This document shows, piece after piece, positions 34,570-44,599 of a DNA stretch of 64,000 nucleotides. A model generated the notes under the pieces. It was not told the DNA's origin, searched no databases, and worked only from the letters and a program-made list of their open reading frames with translations. Source of the DNA: Toxorhynchites rutilus septentrionalis. Lineage: Eukaryota > Arthropoda > Insecta > Diptera > Culicidae. The position numbers and the translations under genes were made by a program. The stretch's first letter is position 1. Every line of letters begins with the position of its first letter. The DNA lies in assembly GCF_029784135.1 (NCBI RefSeq), contig NC_073746.1:97681015-97745014 (forward strand), given 5' to 3'.

Positions 34570-35240
34570 TTCATGGTTCAAAATTGTTCTCGTGAAACAG
34601 TGCACTTGCATTTTATGAGGACAATGCTGACGCGGTGCATCTTTTCATCAGCATTCTAGGATATAAGAACAAAAACTTGAAATAAATTAAAATTGAATTG
34701 CGATGAATAAAATATATTCATAACACGCTTCGTTCGCTTCGGACAAAACTAAAAATTATAATACATGCTTATAAAATGTTAGTCATAGCATAAAATACAC
34801 GAAATTGTTGAATCTTTTATTAAAAAAATATCATTCCACTATAACACACTGAAAAAAAATATATTTGAAAAAAATCAAAATTCATTTATTTACACTTTTA
34901 CAGGAAAAAATTTTTCTAACAAAAACGTTTTCATGTTTTCTTTGTAAAAATTCGAAATATGGTCTCTATTTTATCTAAATATCACTTCAAAATTTCATTC
35001 AGATATGGACTTTTGTCAAAGACGTCACTTTCTATATTTTACGGATTCTGAAATAGGTATGTGGAATTCTTGTGTGGAGACTCCTGAAAGAATAATGTTT
35101 TACCCGTACATTTTGGTGTGTAAATTCGTCCGTTTGACGTGTTCTTGACATGTTTCTAAGTATTAAAAAAATTTCAGCCAATTTTGCCAATCGTGATAAT
35201 TCACACACAGAATTGTAAAGAGCAAAATGTTTTCCAAAGA
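34570..35240. other. No gene seen
   Basis: Strongly AT-rich, with no recognised repeat ends or open frames of interest. Confidence 0.5.
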
Positions 35241-35247
35241 AAAAATT

Positions 35248-35304
35248 TATTTATTTATTTATTTATTTATTTATTCATTTATTTATTCATTTATTTATTT
35301 ATTA
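35248..35304. repeat. (ATTT)n microsatellite
   Basis: A run of TTTA tetramers with a few ATTC variants. Confidence 0.95.
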
Positions 35305-35729
35305 TCACATCATCCGAATATAAGTCTTAATGAAGAAAACAGAACTAAACGTAGATTGGGAAAAGCAACCTTGAACAATAATTAGGTAAGACTCAAAGCG
35401 GCAGAAAAACCCAATATCTTTTGAAAACAACAACAAAAAAAGCATATAATAAAAATGACTAGCAAATATAACAACACTATACTAAGTATACATATTAACA
35501 GTCACACGCAGAATAAGTCAAAAGGGCAAGTAATTTCCACGACGATTATACTCCAACGCTATCTGACGAATAGGTTCATGAAGCCCATAATTAGTGCGGT
35601 GCGTAAAACTCGCAGTAAATATTGATTGATTGAAAAAGTGCTTGTTAGAAAAGCTTTTTCCTGTAAATGTGCCCATTTTCCGATGCATGAATGACTTGTA
35701 ATTATATGGGTTTTTCATATTATTTAAAA

Positions 35730-36215
35730 ATTATATATTTTTTGAAAAAATACTACACCTGTAGAAAATTCGAATTCTGTTCTCATCATTATTGATTGTA
35801 TTCGTTTTTATTGTTTTGATAGTCTCGGGACCAAAGGTACTATATTTTTTTATATTTTTTCTGAAAAGCTGAAATTTTTCACATAACATATGTCGAAACC
35901 AGACAGGCGTTTTTTTTCGTTTTTAAGAAAAAATATTAAAAAATATAGCATTCTTGGTCCCGAAACCATGTGAACTATAAAAAACTAATACAAACAATAA
36001 TTACGAAATTAAAATTCTTTTTTTTTCGCAAGTCTATTATTTTTCAAAAAATATTATCTAATTGGCTATCATTTTATGTATCGATAATCTGAATCGATCC
36101 AGTAGATCAAAATTTATGAATTTTTGTGTTGGAAAAAAGAAGAAAACATTGATTTTTCGAACCATCGGTTAACTTTGAAAAATCATAACTCAAAAACAAA
36201 AAAAAAATTCGAGGG
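35730..36215. repeat. Foldback copy of AT-rich repeat R3
   Basis: The first part (about 35735-35890) is the inverse of the second (about 35930-36045). Both contain GGTCCCGA/GTCTCGGGACC and poly-A/T blocks around a centre near 35910. The later part (36075-36200) matches 37340-37410 and 56290-56350 (GATTTTTCGAACCATC, AAAAATCATAACTCAAAAAC). Confidence 0.6.
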
Positions 36216-37057
36216 GTTGTATGACTACGCAATCCTTTTTTTTAATTTGTTGGTTTATCATTTCGGATATTATTTGCGAATACGTCGAAAGTTCATTCTT
36301 TAGTAAAAAGTTCCGCGGACCATGCAGAGGTTTAATGGCGTGCGTGCTTTTGTAGAATCATTTCGAGAAGCAACGATTCTTTCTTGCCTTTGCGAGAACA
36401 ATGCACTAATTGATCATATGTCGCAATTTGTTTCTTTATATCAATGCACGCATTGCACTGAGTATTTAACGAGAGGCATCTTCCGTGCATCGCCATTCAA
36501 CAAGCATCAAACACGCGTCTAACAGATGCACACAGTTGCAGCGACAAACTTTAAGTTAAATATTTGCTAGCGTTCACAGCTCGAGGGGAAACATAAAACA
36601 CAAAACGAGCAGAATGAGCGACCTTTGTTGTTTCGGGCACAGAAAATTCTAAGAATTTTCTTCAGAGTAGATGCTTAAACTTTAGCGACAGCTTACTTAC
36701 ATCGCAAATATTCTCTTTTCGCTATCCCTCTTCATTGTTTTTCTTCTTCTTCTTCTTTTTCTTCTTCTTTTCCTTTATTTACGGAGACTTTGAATCCAAC
36801 GATTCATTCGTCTCCAATTGTTTCCATTCTAGCGGCTGCATAAGTTGCTCGCTATTGACAGCTCTGTTCGGGAATGCACACAAATGGACAGAACAAATGT
36901 ATGGAGAAATGGGAATGCTTCCAATTTTCATCAATTTAAACCATATACAGACTATGGGATTGTAATGTATAGCATATCAGACAAATCTTAGAAAGTTTCC
37001 GATTCGATTGGTATGCAACCCGTTCGCAGTTAAAATAGTTATTAACGTTAACTTTAT
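36216..37057. other. No gene seen; short shared repeat and (TTC)n
   Basis: A (CTT)n microsatellite lies at 36741-36772. The segment 36865-36945 matches the upstream part of VNTR copy C at about 27500-27575. No coding sequence could be supported. Confidence 0.45.
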
Positions 37058-37117
37058 TTCATAAAAACGTGACCTGTTCTCTGATTTGGCACCCTTAATG
37101 TAAGACGTAGTCTTACG
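37058..37117 (-). repeat. Terminal fragment of the TTGACGTA-type element
   Basis: Read inversely this is TTGACGTAAGACTACGTCTT, followed by ACATTAAGGGTGCCAAATC, matching the left end of E1 at 17366. The rest of the element is absent. Confidence 0.55.
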
Positions 37118-37118
37118 T

Positions 37119-37560
37119 CAAAAACGCCTCTCTGGTTTTGGCATATATTATGTGCAAAATCCTCAGCTTTCCATAAAAAATATTTAAAAAAATAACGCCT
37201 TTAGTCCCAAGACTATGAAAACAATAAAAAAAACAAATACAATCAATGAGAAAAGAATTCGAATTTTCTACAGGTGTAGTATTTTTTCAAAAAAGACCAG
37301 GTGACATGAACATAATTTGATATGTCGATCATCTGAATCGGTCTAGTAGTTCAAAAGTTATGAATTTTTGTAAAAAAGTTATTTTTGGAAAAAAGAGAAA
37401 AAAGTTGATTTCTCGGACAACCCTAAAATGGAAATGGTCACCCTACTGAAAAAATAAAAAAATACGGGTCTAACGTTTTGCGATAAAGAACAAAACTATC
37501 ACTTTTCACGAAAATCTGAGAATCACTTTACCGGTTTTGCATGGAATGGCTGTATATCAA
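37119..37560 (+). repeat. AT-rich dispersed repeat R3
   Basis: Near-complete copy shared with 56340-56735. Common phrases in order: GGCATATATTATGTG, CAAGACTATGAAAACAATAA, TTCGAATTTTCTACAGGTGT, ATCTGAATCGGTCTAGTAG, CGGACAACCCTAAAATGG, ACGGGTCTAA and GATAAAGAACAAAACTATC. No open frame. The mobility mechanism is unknown. Confidence 0.7.
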
Positions 37561-37742
37561 TCTCGTGTCACGGTGTTTTTACCGAACTCCCCCAAAATGG
37601 CTCGACCGATTTTGATAGAATTATGCGCAAAAAACTCGGTAAGTATGAGAATAGGTTGCAAACTATATTGTGATTGTGATTCGAAGAAAGAACAATAATC
37701 TGGAATTCATCGTTAACGCACATCGTTCATACGACTTTCTCT

Positions 37743-37945
37743 TCATGTTCTTCTTCAATAGCACTAACGTTCCCAACGTTCGCCTTCTCATCGTAGTATT
37801 ACTTGCATCATTTTTAGTAGTACTTAGTTGAGATTTTTAAAACAAACAACACACCTTGAATGTATTCTGAGTGGCAAGCTCTAGAATGTGTGTGACCACA
37901 ATGCAAATCGGGAAATATCTTTGACGAAAAATGCCCGACCGTTCT
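37743..37945 (-). mobile_element. 5'-truncated Feilai-like SINE fragment
   Basis: Matches the body and (GAA)n tail of the SINE at 60364-60628 in the same orientation (GTAGTATTACTTGC, TAGTACTTAGTTGAGA, GCCTTGAATG...TTCTGAGTGGCAAGCTCTAG). Homology ends just before the tRNA-like head, as expected for incomplete reverse transcription. Confidence 0.75.
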
Positions 37946-38750
37946 GAAAGAACAAGATGAATATTGCACAAACAAGACTGTAACCCGTTCGACTCAACTA
38001 TACAACATTGAGCTCCGTGTTCCATTTCTGTGAAGCAAAAATGCGAAATGCATATTCGGGAGGAATAGACACGCTTTCAAACCAAATTTTTTAACTAAAA
38101 GTTAATTCTATATATCAAAAATGTGTTCGATGTGAAAAAGTAACACATTCTCTACAATTCGGAGATAAATCTTGAACGACGATTTTGTCTGACGATGATT
38201 TTATAAAGTTGTATAAAGTTTTGGTGGAGATGCAAGGAAATTTATAGACGAAAAAGTTAAGTTAGGGTTGAGACTATGTCTTATATGTATTTAAACGACA
38301 TGAAGTGGTCGTGAAATACGATCGAGTTTCAAACCAATCGTATTTCGGAAAATGAATAACTGTTCAATACTGTTACCACAATAATGGTTTATGGTCCATG
38401 CGGTTATTCGAAACCTTTATCGCCTTGCATGGCGGATGGAATATGTACAAAGCTTTTTTTTTAGAGATTTTACAAACGAAGTAATGCGGTTCCAAATAAG
38501 AACGATACATCAGCTCCAATGTTGTCTGGCGGGTCGTTGGTTTCCCAATTCTTGAACGAGGCCCAGTAGTTATTAATTTAGCCGTGCATATTTAAAAAAG
38601 ATGCGCGTATTTTACCTCAACGAGACAGCATTTGAACGATATATATGAATATTGATCTTCTTCATTTCATTTTTCAACTTTACGATAAAAATCTATTACT
38701 TTTCTCTCTTTACATTCAACTTTTGAGAGATCAAACATATCAATTTCAAT
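37946..38750. other. No gene seen
   Basis: AT-rich sequence between the SINE fragment and the non-LTR element, without recognisable structure. Confidence 0.4.
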
Positions 38751-38754
38751 ATCA

Positions 38755-41080
38755 TTTATTACTTATGGCGTAAGGACAATCCTTTTAAGTTGCTACAATT
38801 AGTTTATCTGAGCTTAAATTCAACGTTTCTGCGTTATTCAGAGACTTTTACAATAATAATTCAATAATTCAATGAAGTAATTATTTTATTGCTGATTCCT
38901 TTCGTTTAACCATGCCACACATTCACGACGGATCCTGTTTATGGAACGAATAAGCTTAATATCAGCTGGTAGTAGGTTCCAAAAAAGTGATGCCTTGCAC
39001 GAATAGAGTTTTCCGGTAATGATACGTGCGACAGCGAGGTAATAAAAAGTTTCTTGTACGAATACTTTGAGCAGGCTGCAATTTTTCAAATAAGTAAGAA
39101 GGTGATGCTGTATTTGTAATTTTGAAGAGAGTTATACAAGAGCGTAGTTTATGCAAGTCGTTAAATCGGCAACCAATTAATTGTTGTTGGAGGTGAATAA
39201 CTCTGCAGAATCTGGATAAGTTGAACACGTATCGAACACACCAATTAGGGGCAATACGAATACGGTCCAATGCCATGCTAGATGCATTCAAAAGGAAAAC
39301 ATCACCATATATGAAGTGTGGTGATAATAGGGATTTAAATATTTTCATTTTGATAGCTGTAGGTAGTTTACTCGGAGAAATTTTTAGCAATCTTAGACCG
39401 TTATAGATTTTTGTACATAAGTTTTTCACGAATAGGGATGACCTTACTCGACTTCCAAGCACGAGGATATTTTGCTAATGATAAGAGATAATCAAGTTGA
39501 ATATTCTAGTTATTGTTGGTAAAATGTGGGATAATATCAGACGAATAAACTTAAGTGGCACATTATCAAGACCCACGGCATCAGATTTCATAGAGGAAAT
39601 CCCAAGAATAACATCATAATCATGAATTGATGTAAATTTGAAACCATGATCATTCAATGGTGGAACTGATGTAAAACTACTGTCTTGAACAAAAATTGTT
39701 CCAAAATATACATTGATCTCGTTACTGGAATGACTAAACTGAGCAGCGCATGATGACGAAGGTAAAACATTGATCCTTTTCAACTTATTCCATATTTCTT
39801 CACCGGAATTTGAAGAATCAATTCGGCTAGAAACATAGTCTGATTTAACTACATTTATTAAATTAGTAGCTCTGTTACGTATTTGTTTATACTGGACATG
39901 ATTATCGGAGGTACGGCTCGATACCCAAATACGATAGGCGATATTCCTTTTAATGATAGCTTCAGTTATTTCGCTGGTAAACTATGGATTAACGCTAGGT
40001 TTACAATAGCGCACAAGATCAAAGGTGTCATGTAATTTATCTAATATATCATTAAATAAATCAACTGAAATATCTGGATCATCTATGCTCCCAAATAAAG
40101 ACCAATTAACTAAACCAACTGCATTCAAAAGTTCACTCATATTTAATTTTTTATAATCACGGTAAGCATAAACATCCGATATTGAAACGCGGGACACTTC
40201 AAGCGACGCAAAAATAATGTCATGATTAGAAAACACTGGAGCAGATAACTGATGACAGGTGCCCACAAAATTTGAATTGGATGAGAACATCAAATCGATT
40301 TCAGAACATCCATCAGAAAGGTGATGCGTGGGCTCGGTGTTGATGCAGTTTAACCCATAATTATCAGTAACGCTCAGTAGTTTTGAAGTTTTTATACAGT
40401 TCTTTTTAAGATTAGTATTGAAATCACCTATTATGATGGTATTGAGGTAATTCAAAGAAAACTCAGTTAATTTTTCGGATAGTATTTCAGAACAATCCGA
40501 ATTTGGAGGATTGTAAACAGTAGCCAACAAAAATGTATCATTCATGGAGCCCACTTCAAGAAACAAATATTCAGTACGATTGGAATAATGAATTTTTGCA
40601 AAGAATTCAGATGAACATAACACTCTACATGAAATATCATTTCTATAGTAAATACTTATGCCACCTCCGCGATTGTACGATCGATCGTTTCTTATCAGAT
40701 TATAGCCTTCGACAGCAATTAATTTGTCAGCTATATCATTGGTAAGCCACGTTTCTGTAACACAAATAATATCAATTTTACTATTCAGAAAACACATTTT
40801 AAATTAGTCAAATTTGGTTAATTGGCGCGCACACATACTTTGTATATTCACGTGACAAATGTTCAGCTTATTAGAGTCCAACGCACAATTCATAACAACT
40901 CGAGGAGTACATGAACTCACTCTATCGGTAAAGGCATCATTTTGATCAGCATTAATGTTGGGTTTGACACAAGGGCAATTTGAAAAACACATAGCAAGGC
41001 GCAACGCAACGAAATCAGCAATTCCAAAACTAGTATCAGCGTGACAGTTTTGATCAATTTTATACATTGTTAATCTTTCT
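38755..41080 (-). mobile_element. Non-LTR (LINE) retrotransposon, internally deleted
   Basis: A minus-strand element with its coding region at 38886-41067. Sequence below 38886 is probably its 3' untranslated region and contains AATAAA. The exact ends and target duplication were not resolved. Lack of an RNase H domain and the APE-type endonuclease point to the Jockey/CR1 side of non-LTR elements. Confidence 0.7.
38886..41067 (-). pseudogene. LINE ORF2: APE endonuclease kept, RT core deleted
   Basis: ORF2 proteins nick target DNA with an APE endonuclease and reverse-transcribe the element RNA. Here the endonuclease motifs appear in order: LNICHVNIQSM, an in-frame TAA at 40806-40804, IDIICVTETWL, TVYNPPNSD, IIIGDFNTN, EIDLMFSS and SNHDII. 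A stop follows SVNP near 39984. The reverse-transcriptase start is present (KSDAVGLDNVPLKFIR, then PRAWKSSKVIPI in another frame). Sequence then jumps near 39430 to a C-terminal block (KNLCTKIYNGLR, LLSPHFIYGDV, and the end FWNLLPADIKLIRS...RRECVAWLNE after one more frameshift). The YADD catalytic core is therefore missing. The copy is dead. Confidence 0.85.
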
Positions 41081-41089
41081 ACTTAACAC

Positions 41090-41570
41090 ACTTAAATTCA
41101 GCTCGTGTGATTCATACTCAGAAAGGAAGAGTATAACACCGATATAATCAGTAATATCAGTTACATTAATTAAATACACTGCATCAGGAAACATCATACC
41201 AACTTCCGTTAAAATCGTTCATTCGTTCTTATTCTCGATCACATTCGAATAATTTTGTAGATCGTTGAAACATTCAAACACGTTTAAAATACATATGTTA
41301 TGTTATGTTTTATTTAACACCCAAAATATTCTCTAGAAATAATTTAAATGGCAGAACACCATTTGCCGGGTCAGCTAGCAATTATATAATATCGTTGTCA
41401 GGTACTATTTACTAATATTTATAGAAGAATTGTTATATTCAATAAAACACGTCTACTTTCGGAAGGAATTGTGGCGTACCGTAGAAACATTAATGTGATT
41501 GCGGCGTGAAAACATAAATGAATCGCCAAGACACTGACGAATGATTACAGCACTGAAATGGCTTACTTTA
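41090..41570. other. No gene seen; RTE-like short motif
   Basis: AT-rich. At about 41368-41385 the phrase GCCGGGTCAGCTAG occurs, similar to GGCTGGTCAGCTAGT at about 25426. This phrase is common at ends of insect RTE-type or SINE elements, but no element could be delimited. Confidence 0.35.
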
Positions 41571-41576
41571 ACCGTA

Positions 41577-41600
41577 CAGTTGTGTTCAAAATAATAGCAG
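41577..41600 (+). repeat. Left terminal inverted repeat of Tc1 element
   Basis: Twenty-four bases identical, inverted, to 43121-43144. TA target dinucleotide immediately outside. Confidence 0.95.
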
Positions 41601-41929
41601 CGCCCAATGCTATTTCTATATTATTATTACTATTCATGTATGGATGGTTGATGTTATCAACTAATCATATGAATATATAAAGGTGTCATCACCCGTTCAA
41701 AATCCATATTGTTGATAGCAATACAATTTCGTTCAGTGTATATTTCATTTGACACTTCCGGCTGAGTCCGTTTCGCGTTATTCAAAATAATAGCAGCGAA
41801 AAACGATTTCAAACAAAATTTATTTCCATTCGGAGTTTTATACAAGTTTTGCTATTTTGTTAGTCGGTAAGTATATAAAAACTAAGATACGTGCAAGAAA
41901 ATATGTTTGTTTTGTTTGTATTGCAGAAA

Positions 41930-42893
41930 ATGGGTCGCTGAAAACATTGCCCTGAGGAGCAGCGCAATTTTATCAAAACGTTGATAAATCAAGGCAAAAC
42001 TTACAGATAAGTACAGCCAACAGTGGGGTGCTCGGCCAAAATGATAAACAATGCTTTGAAATGGAAAGACAAGTTGGAAACTCGTGGCCGCAAACGTTGC
42101 ACTTCTGAAAGAATTGATCGAAGAATCATCAAGATGTCACGGACTGATCTAACTTTGTCTTCTAATAAGATCAAAGATGAACTAGACTTAACTGTGAGCA
42201 CTGTTACAGTCAGACGACGATTGACGGAAGCCAAACTATACGCACGTAGTCCTTGGAAAGTACCATTGTTGACAAAACTTCATGTTTCGAATCGCCTCAA
42301 ATTTGCTAAAATGCATATCGATTGGCCGAAAGAAAAATGGCGTAATGTTTTGTGGACGGATGAGTCCAAAATAGTTTTGTTCGGGTCAAAAGGTCGTCGT
42401 CAGTATGTGAGACGTCCACGCAATACGGAATATCAACCGCAGTACACGGTTAAGACAGTAAAGCACGGCGGAGCAAAAATTATGATATGGGGAAGTTTTT
42501 CGTACAACGGTGTCGGGCCAGTTTATCGCATACTAGGTATCATGGATCAACATGGCTACATCAAGATACTCAGTGAGGTTATGTTACCTTATGCTGAGGA
42601 GGAAATGTCACTTAAACGGGTGATGCAGCATGACAACGATCCTAAACACACGAGCAAACGTGCTAAGGTGTGGTTTAAGGAGAAGAGTATTGAGGTTATG
42701 GAGTGGCCAGCGCAGTCTCCAGACTTAAACCCTATTGAAAATCTGCCAGACCAAATATGTGGAAGAATTATGGCCTGTAATTCGTGATTTGTGGGCTGCA
42801 ATACCTGATTTTCGCTGTCAAGCACTTGTGGACTCTATGCCGAAACGGTGTGCTGTTGTTATTAAGACTAAGGGCTACGCTACAAAGTTCTAA
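41930..42893 (+). pseudogene. Tc1-family DD34E transposase, disabled
   Basis: Encodes the cut-and-paste transposase of the surrounding element. The ATG at 41930 follows a TTGCAGAAA context. Codons after MGR hit TGA (41939-41941), and a second stop TAA lies at 42008-42010. After that the frame stays open to 42787. Visible features: helix-turn-helix (GCSAKMINNALKW), the GRKR hook, LWTDESKIVLFG with the first catalytic Asp (42359), QHDNDPKHTS with the second Asp (42632), and SPDLNPIEN with the Glu (42737), with 34 residues between the last two. A frameshift near 42745-42765 then diverts the frame. The true C-terminus (VEELWPVIRDLWAAIP to KTKGYATKF) is in another frame and ends at TAA 42891-42893. 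Two stops and one frameshift in an otherwise well-kept gene suggest fairly recent inactivation. Confidence 0.95.
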
Positions 42894-43120
42894 GTTGGAT
42901 AATCATGTTATAGAACAACTTCGAAATCTTTCATCATTTTAATCATGTTTTCCTGGTGTTGACTGAAGTACTGCTATTTTTTTTAACACTAACTTTTTTG
43001 AACAAATGATTATTTGATTGAATAATAAAATGAAATCTTGCAACCAATACCATACACTTGTTCTATTGAAATTCGGAGCAAAGCGCTAATTACAAATTAT
43101 TATCTTATTTCAAATCAGCA

Positions 43121-43144
43121 CTGCTATTATTTTGAACACAACTG
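43121..43144 (-). repeat. Right terminal inverted repeat of Tc1 element
   Basis: Perfect inverse of the left end. TA follows at 43145-43146. Confidence 0.95.
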
Positions 43145-43149
43145 TATAT

Positions 43150-43690
43150 TCTGGCATGGAGTTCATACTGTGATAAAAAATCGCTTTTATGTGCTTTTAT
43201 CAATCATACCAAACTCATAGACGGTATTGATTTGACAGATCAATACTGATCAATACACAATCAAACTTTCGAGTTAAATCTTCCAGTTCGGCGTAAAAAT
43301 ATGAAGAAATTTGTCTAGACGGGAGAGTTAATTTTTACTGGTAGTAAGAAGTATGGTGAAGTTTGTTCAAGTCGAATTAAATCTGGTTGAAACATCTTTT
43401 TCTGTGATACATGTCCAAATAGACATAGGAAGCGTAACAAAATATAAAGGTTTGTCTCATAATTTATGTGAAAGATAATTGTATTGTACCATATAAGACA
43501 CCCGACCTAATTGAAAAAAAATCCTCATCCTTCTCCTAAACCGGCCGAAAAAGTCATCGTCCGCTGAAATTTAATTTTAAAAAACTGCAAATAATCACGA
43601 TTCATGATATCGTTCTGGCATTTCATGGCGAATACTTCACATGACTACTTTCGATATTCACGTTGAACCAACGTTCTATTATTTCAATTT
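43150..43690. other. No gene seen
   Basis: AT-rich sequence between the Tc1 element and the GC-rich block. It ends in a pyrimidine-rich ATTTCAATTTTTTAG (43681-43695) that could serve as a splice acceptor. Confidence 0.35.
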
Positions 43691-43828
43691 TTTAGGATAC
43701 TTCCTACAACAATCCAAAGCTTCTACAGTGAAGGGATAATATATTTTTGTCTGCAACCACCCATTTGCCCAAGCACACACAATTCACCCTTCCTGAAGAT
43801 CCCGCGCTATGCTTCGCATAATCATCCG

Positions 43829-44005
43829 ATGAAACCATCCATCCAGCGGCATCAACAGCAGCCGCAACAGCATCAGCAACAGCAGCATTCGCCGCCACCG
43901 CGGGCATCGTGTGGAGTGGATTTACAAGAAGCTTCTCTCCTACCGTTTCGGCACCGTTGTGTGCGCATACATCGCATGTGTACTGGTGTGTGGGGGAATG
44001 TGTAG
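43829..44005 (+). CDS. Hypothetical Gln/His-rich short open frame
   Basis: The ATG at 43829 opens 58 codons including a QQQPQQHQQQQHSPPP tract, then a TAG at 44003-44005. The same frame is open upstream to a possible acceptor near 43695. Gln/His runs are frequent in mosquito transcription-factor exons, but CAG-rich non-coding DNA gives the same pattern. On the opposite strand an even longer non-ATG frame exists. I would treat it as a possible exon only. Confidence 0.2.
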   Translation: MKPSIQRHQQQPQQHQQQQHSPPPRASCGVDLQEASLLPFRHRCVRIHRMCTGVWGNV

Positions 44006-44374
44006 CATAAAACTTGTTTTCATGCCAGAACATCACCGCGCGCCATCCACACATTATCAGCAGCAGGCTTTTGTGCTTTCCACCACCCCTCGCTGCACCA
44101 ACCGGTGCCAAGGCGAACGAACGCGCGAGAGCGAAAACCTGTGTGGAGAGCCGAAACAAAACAAAAACAAAAGGCCGATGCCACCGTCGTCTGTATCCCG
44201 CCGCGTGCGAGAGAGCATGCCGATAGCCGAGCGGCACCCGAAGCTGAATGCAGAAGGAGGTGCGCATAGCCTTCTTTGCGCAACAGAATACCCGCAATAC
44301 TGAGCCGAAGCAAGCATTGCCTTCAGTGGTCTCTTCGCCCGAGAGAGGGTGTTTTATGCTCGTGTGAGTGGGTC

Positions 44375-44389
44375 GCTCTCTCTCTCTCT
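44375..44389. promoter_or_regulatory. GAGA-type CT repeat near putative promoter
   Basis: CGCTCTCTCTCTCTCTT lies about 200 bp upstream of an initiator-like ATATCAGTTT (44602-44611). GAGA-factor sites of this kind are common in promoter-proximal regions of insect developmental genes. Function here is inferred. Confidence 0.35.
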
Positions 44390-44599
44390 TGCCCCTCGTT
44401 CTATGCTGTGATCGCGCGGATGATGGGCCACAACACGGGTGGTTTTTCCCTCTCATGGCAAGGCAAGGGTGTGTATGTGCGATCTTCGCCCGCCCGAGAG
44501 TTCGGTTGTGCGGGTTGTCGTCGATTGTGTATGCTCTCAGCCACCGCCGCACAGTCAACGCAGCCTAGTGTCGGTTCATACTCGAAGCCGGCTGGAAGC

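Larger units (their letters stand above)
41577..43144 (+). mobile_element. Tc1 (IR/DR-type) transposon, full-length, inactive
   Basis: Perfect 24 bp terminal inverted repeats (41577-41600 and 43121-43144) begin CAGTTGTGTTCAAAATAATA, and each is flanked by a TA duplication (41575-41576, 43145-43146). A second copy of TTCAAAATAATAGCAGCG lies inside the left end (41781-41798). A degraded inverse counterpart (CTGCTATTTTTTTTAACACT...) lies at 42971-43003. Outer plus inner repeats about 170-200 bp apart are the IR/DR layout of Tc1-like elements such as Sleeping Beauty. Total length is 1568 bp, typical for Tc1. The transposase inside is broken. Confidence 0.95.

Noticed and set aside
43704..44558. 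284-codon minus-strand frame, the longest in the window
   Set aside because: It has no ATG at its start and low-complexity alanine, arginine and cysteine-rich composition. It overlaps equally open plus-strand frames in GC-rich, promoter-like DNA, and no domain is visible.
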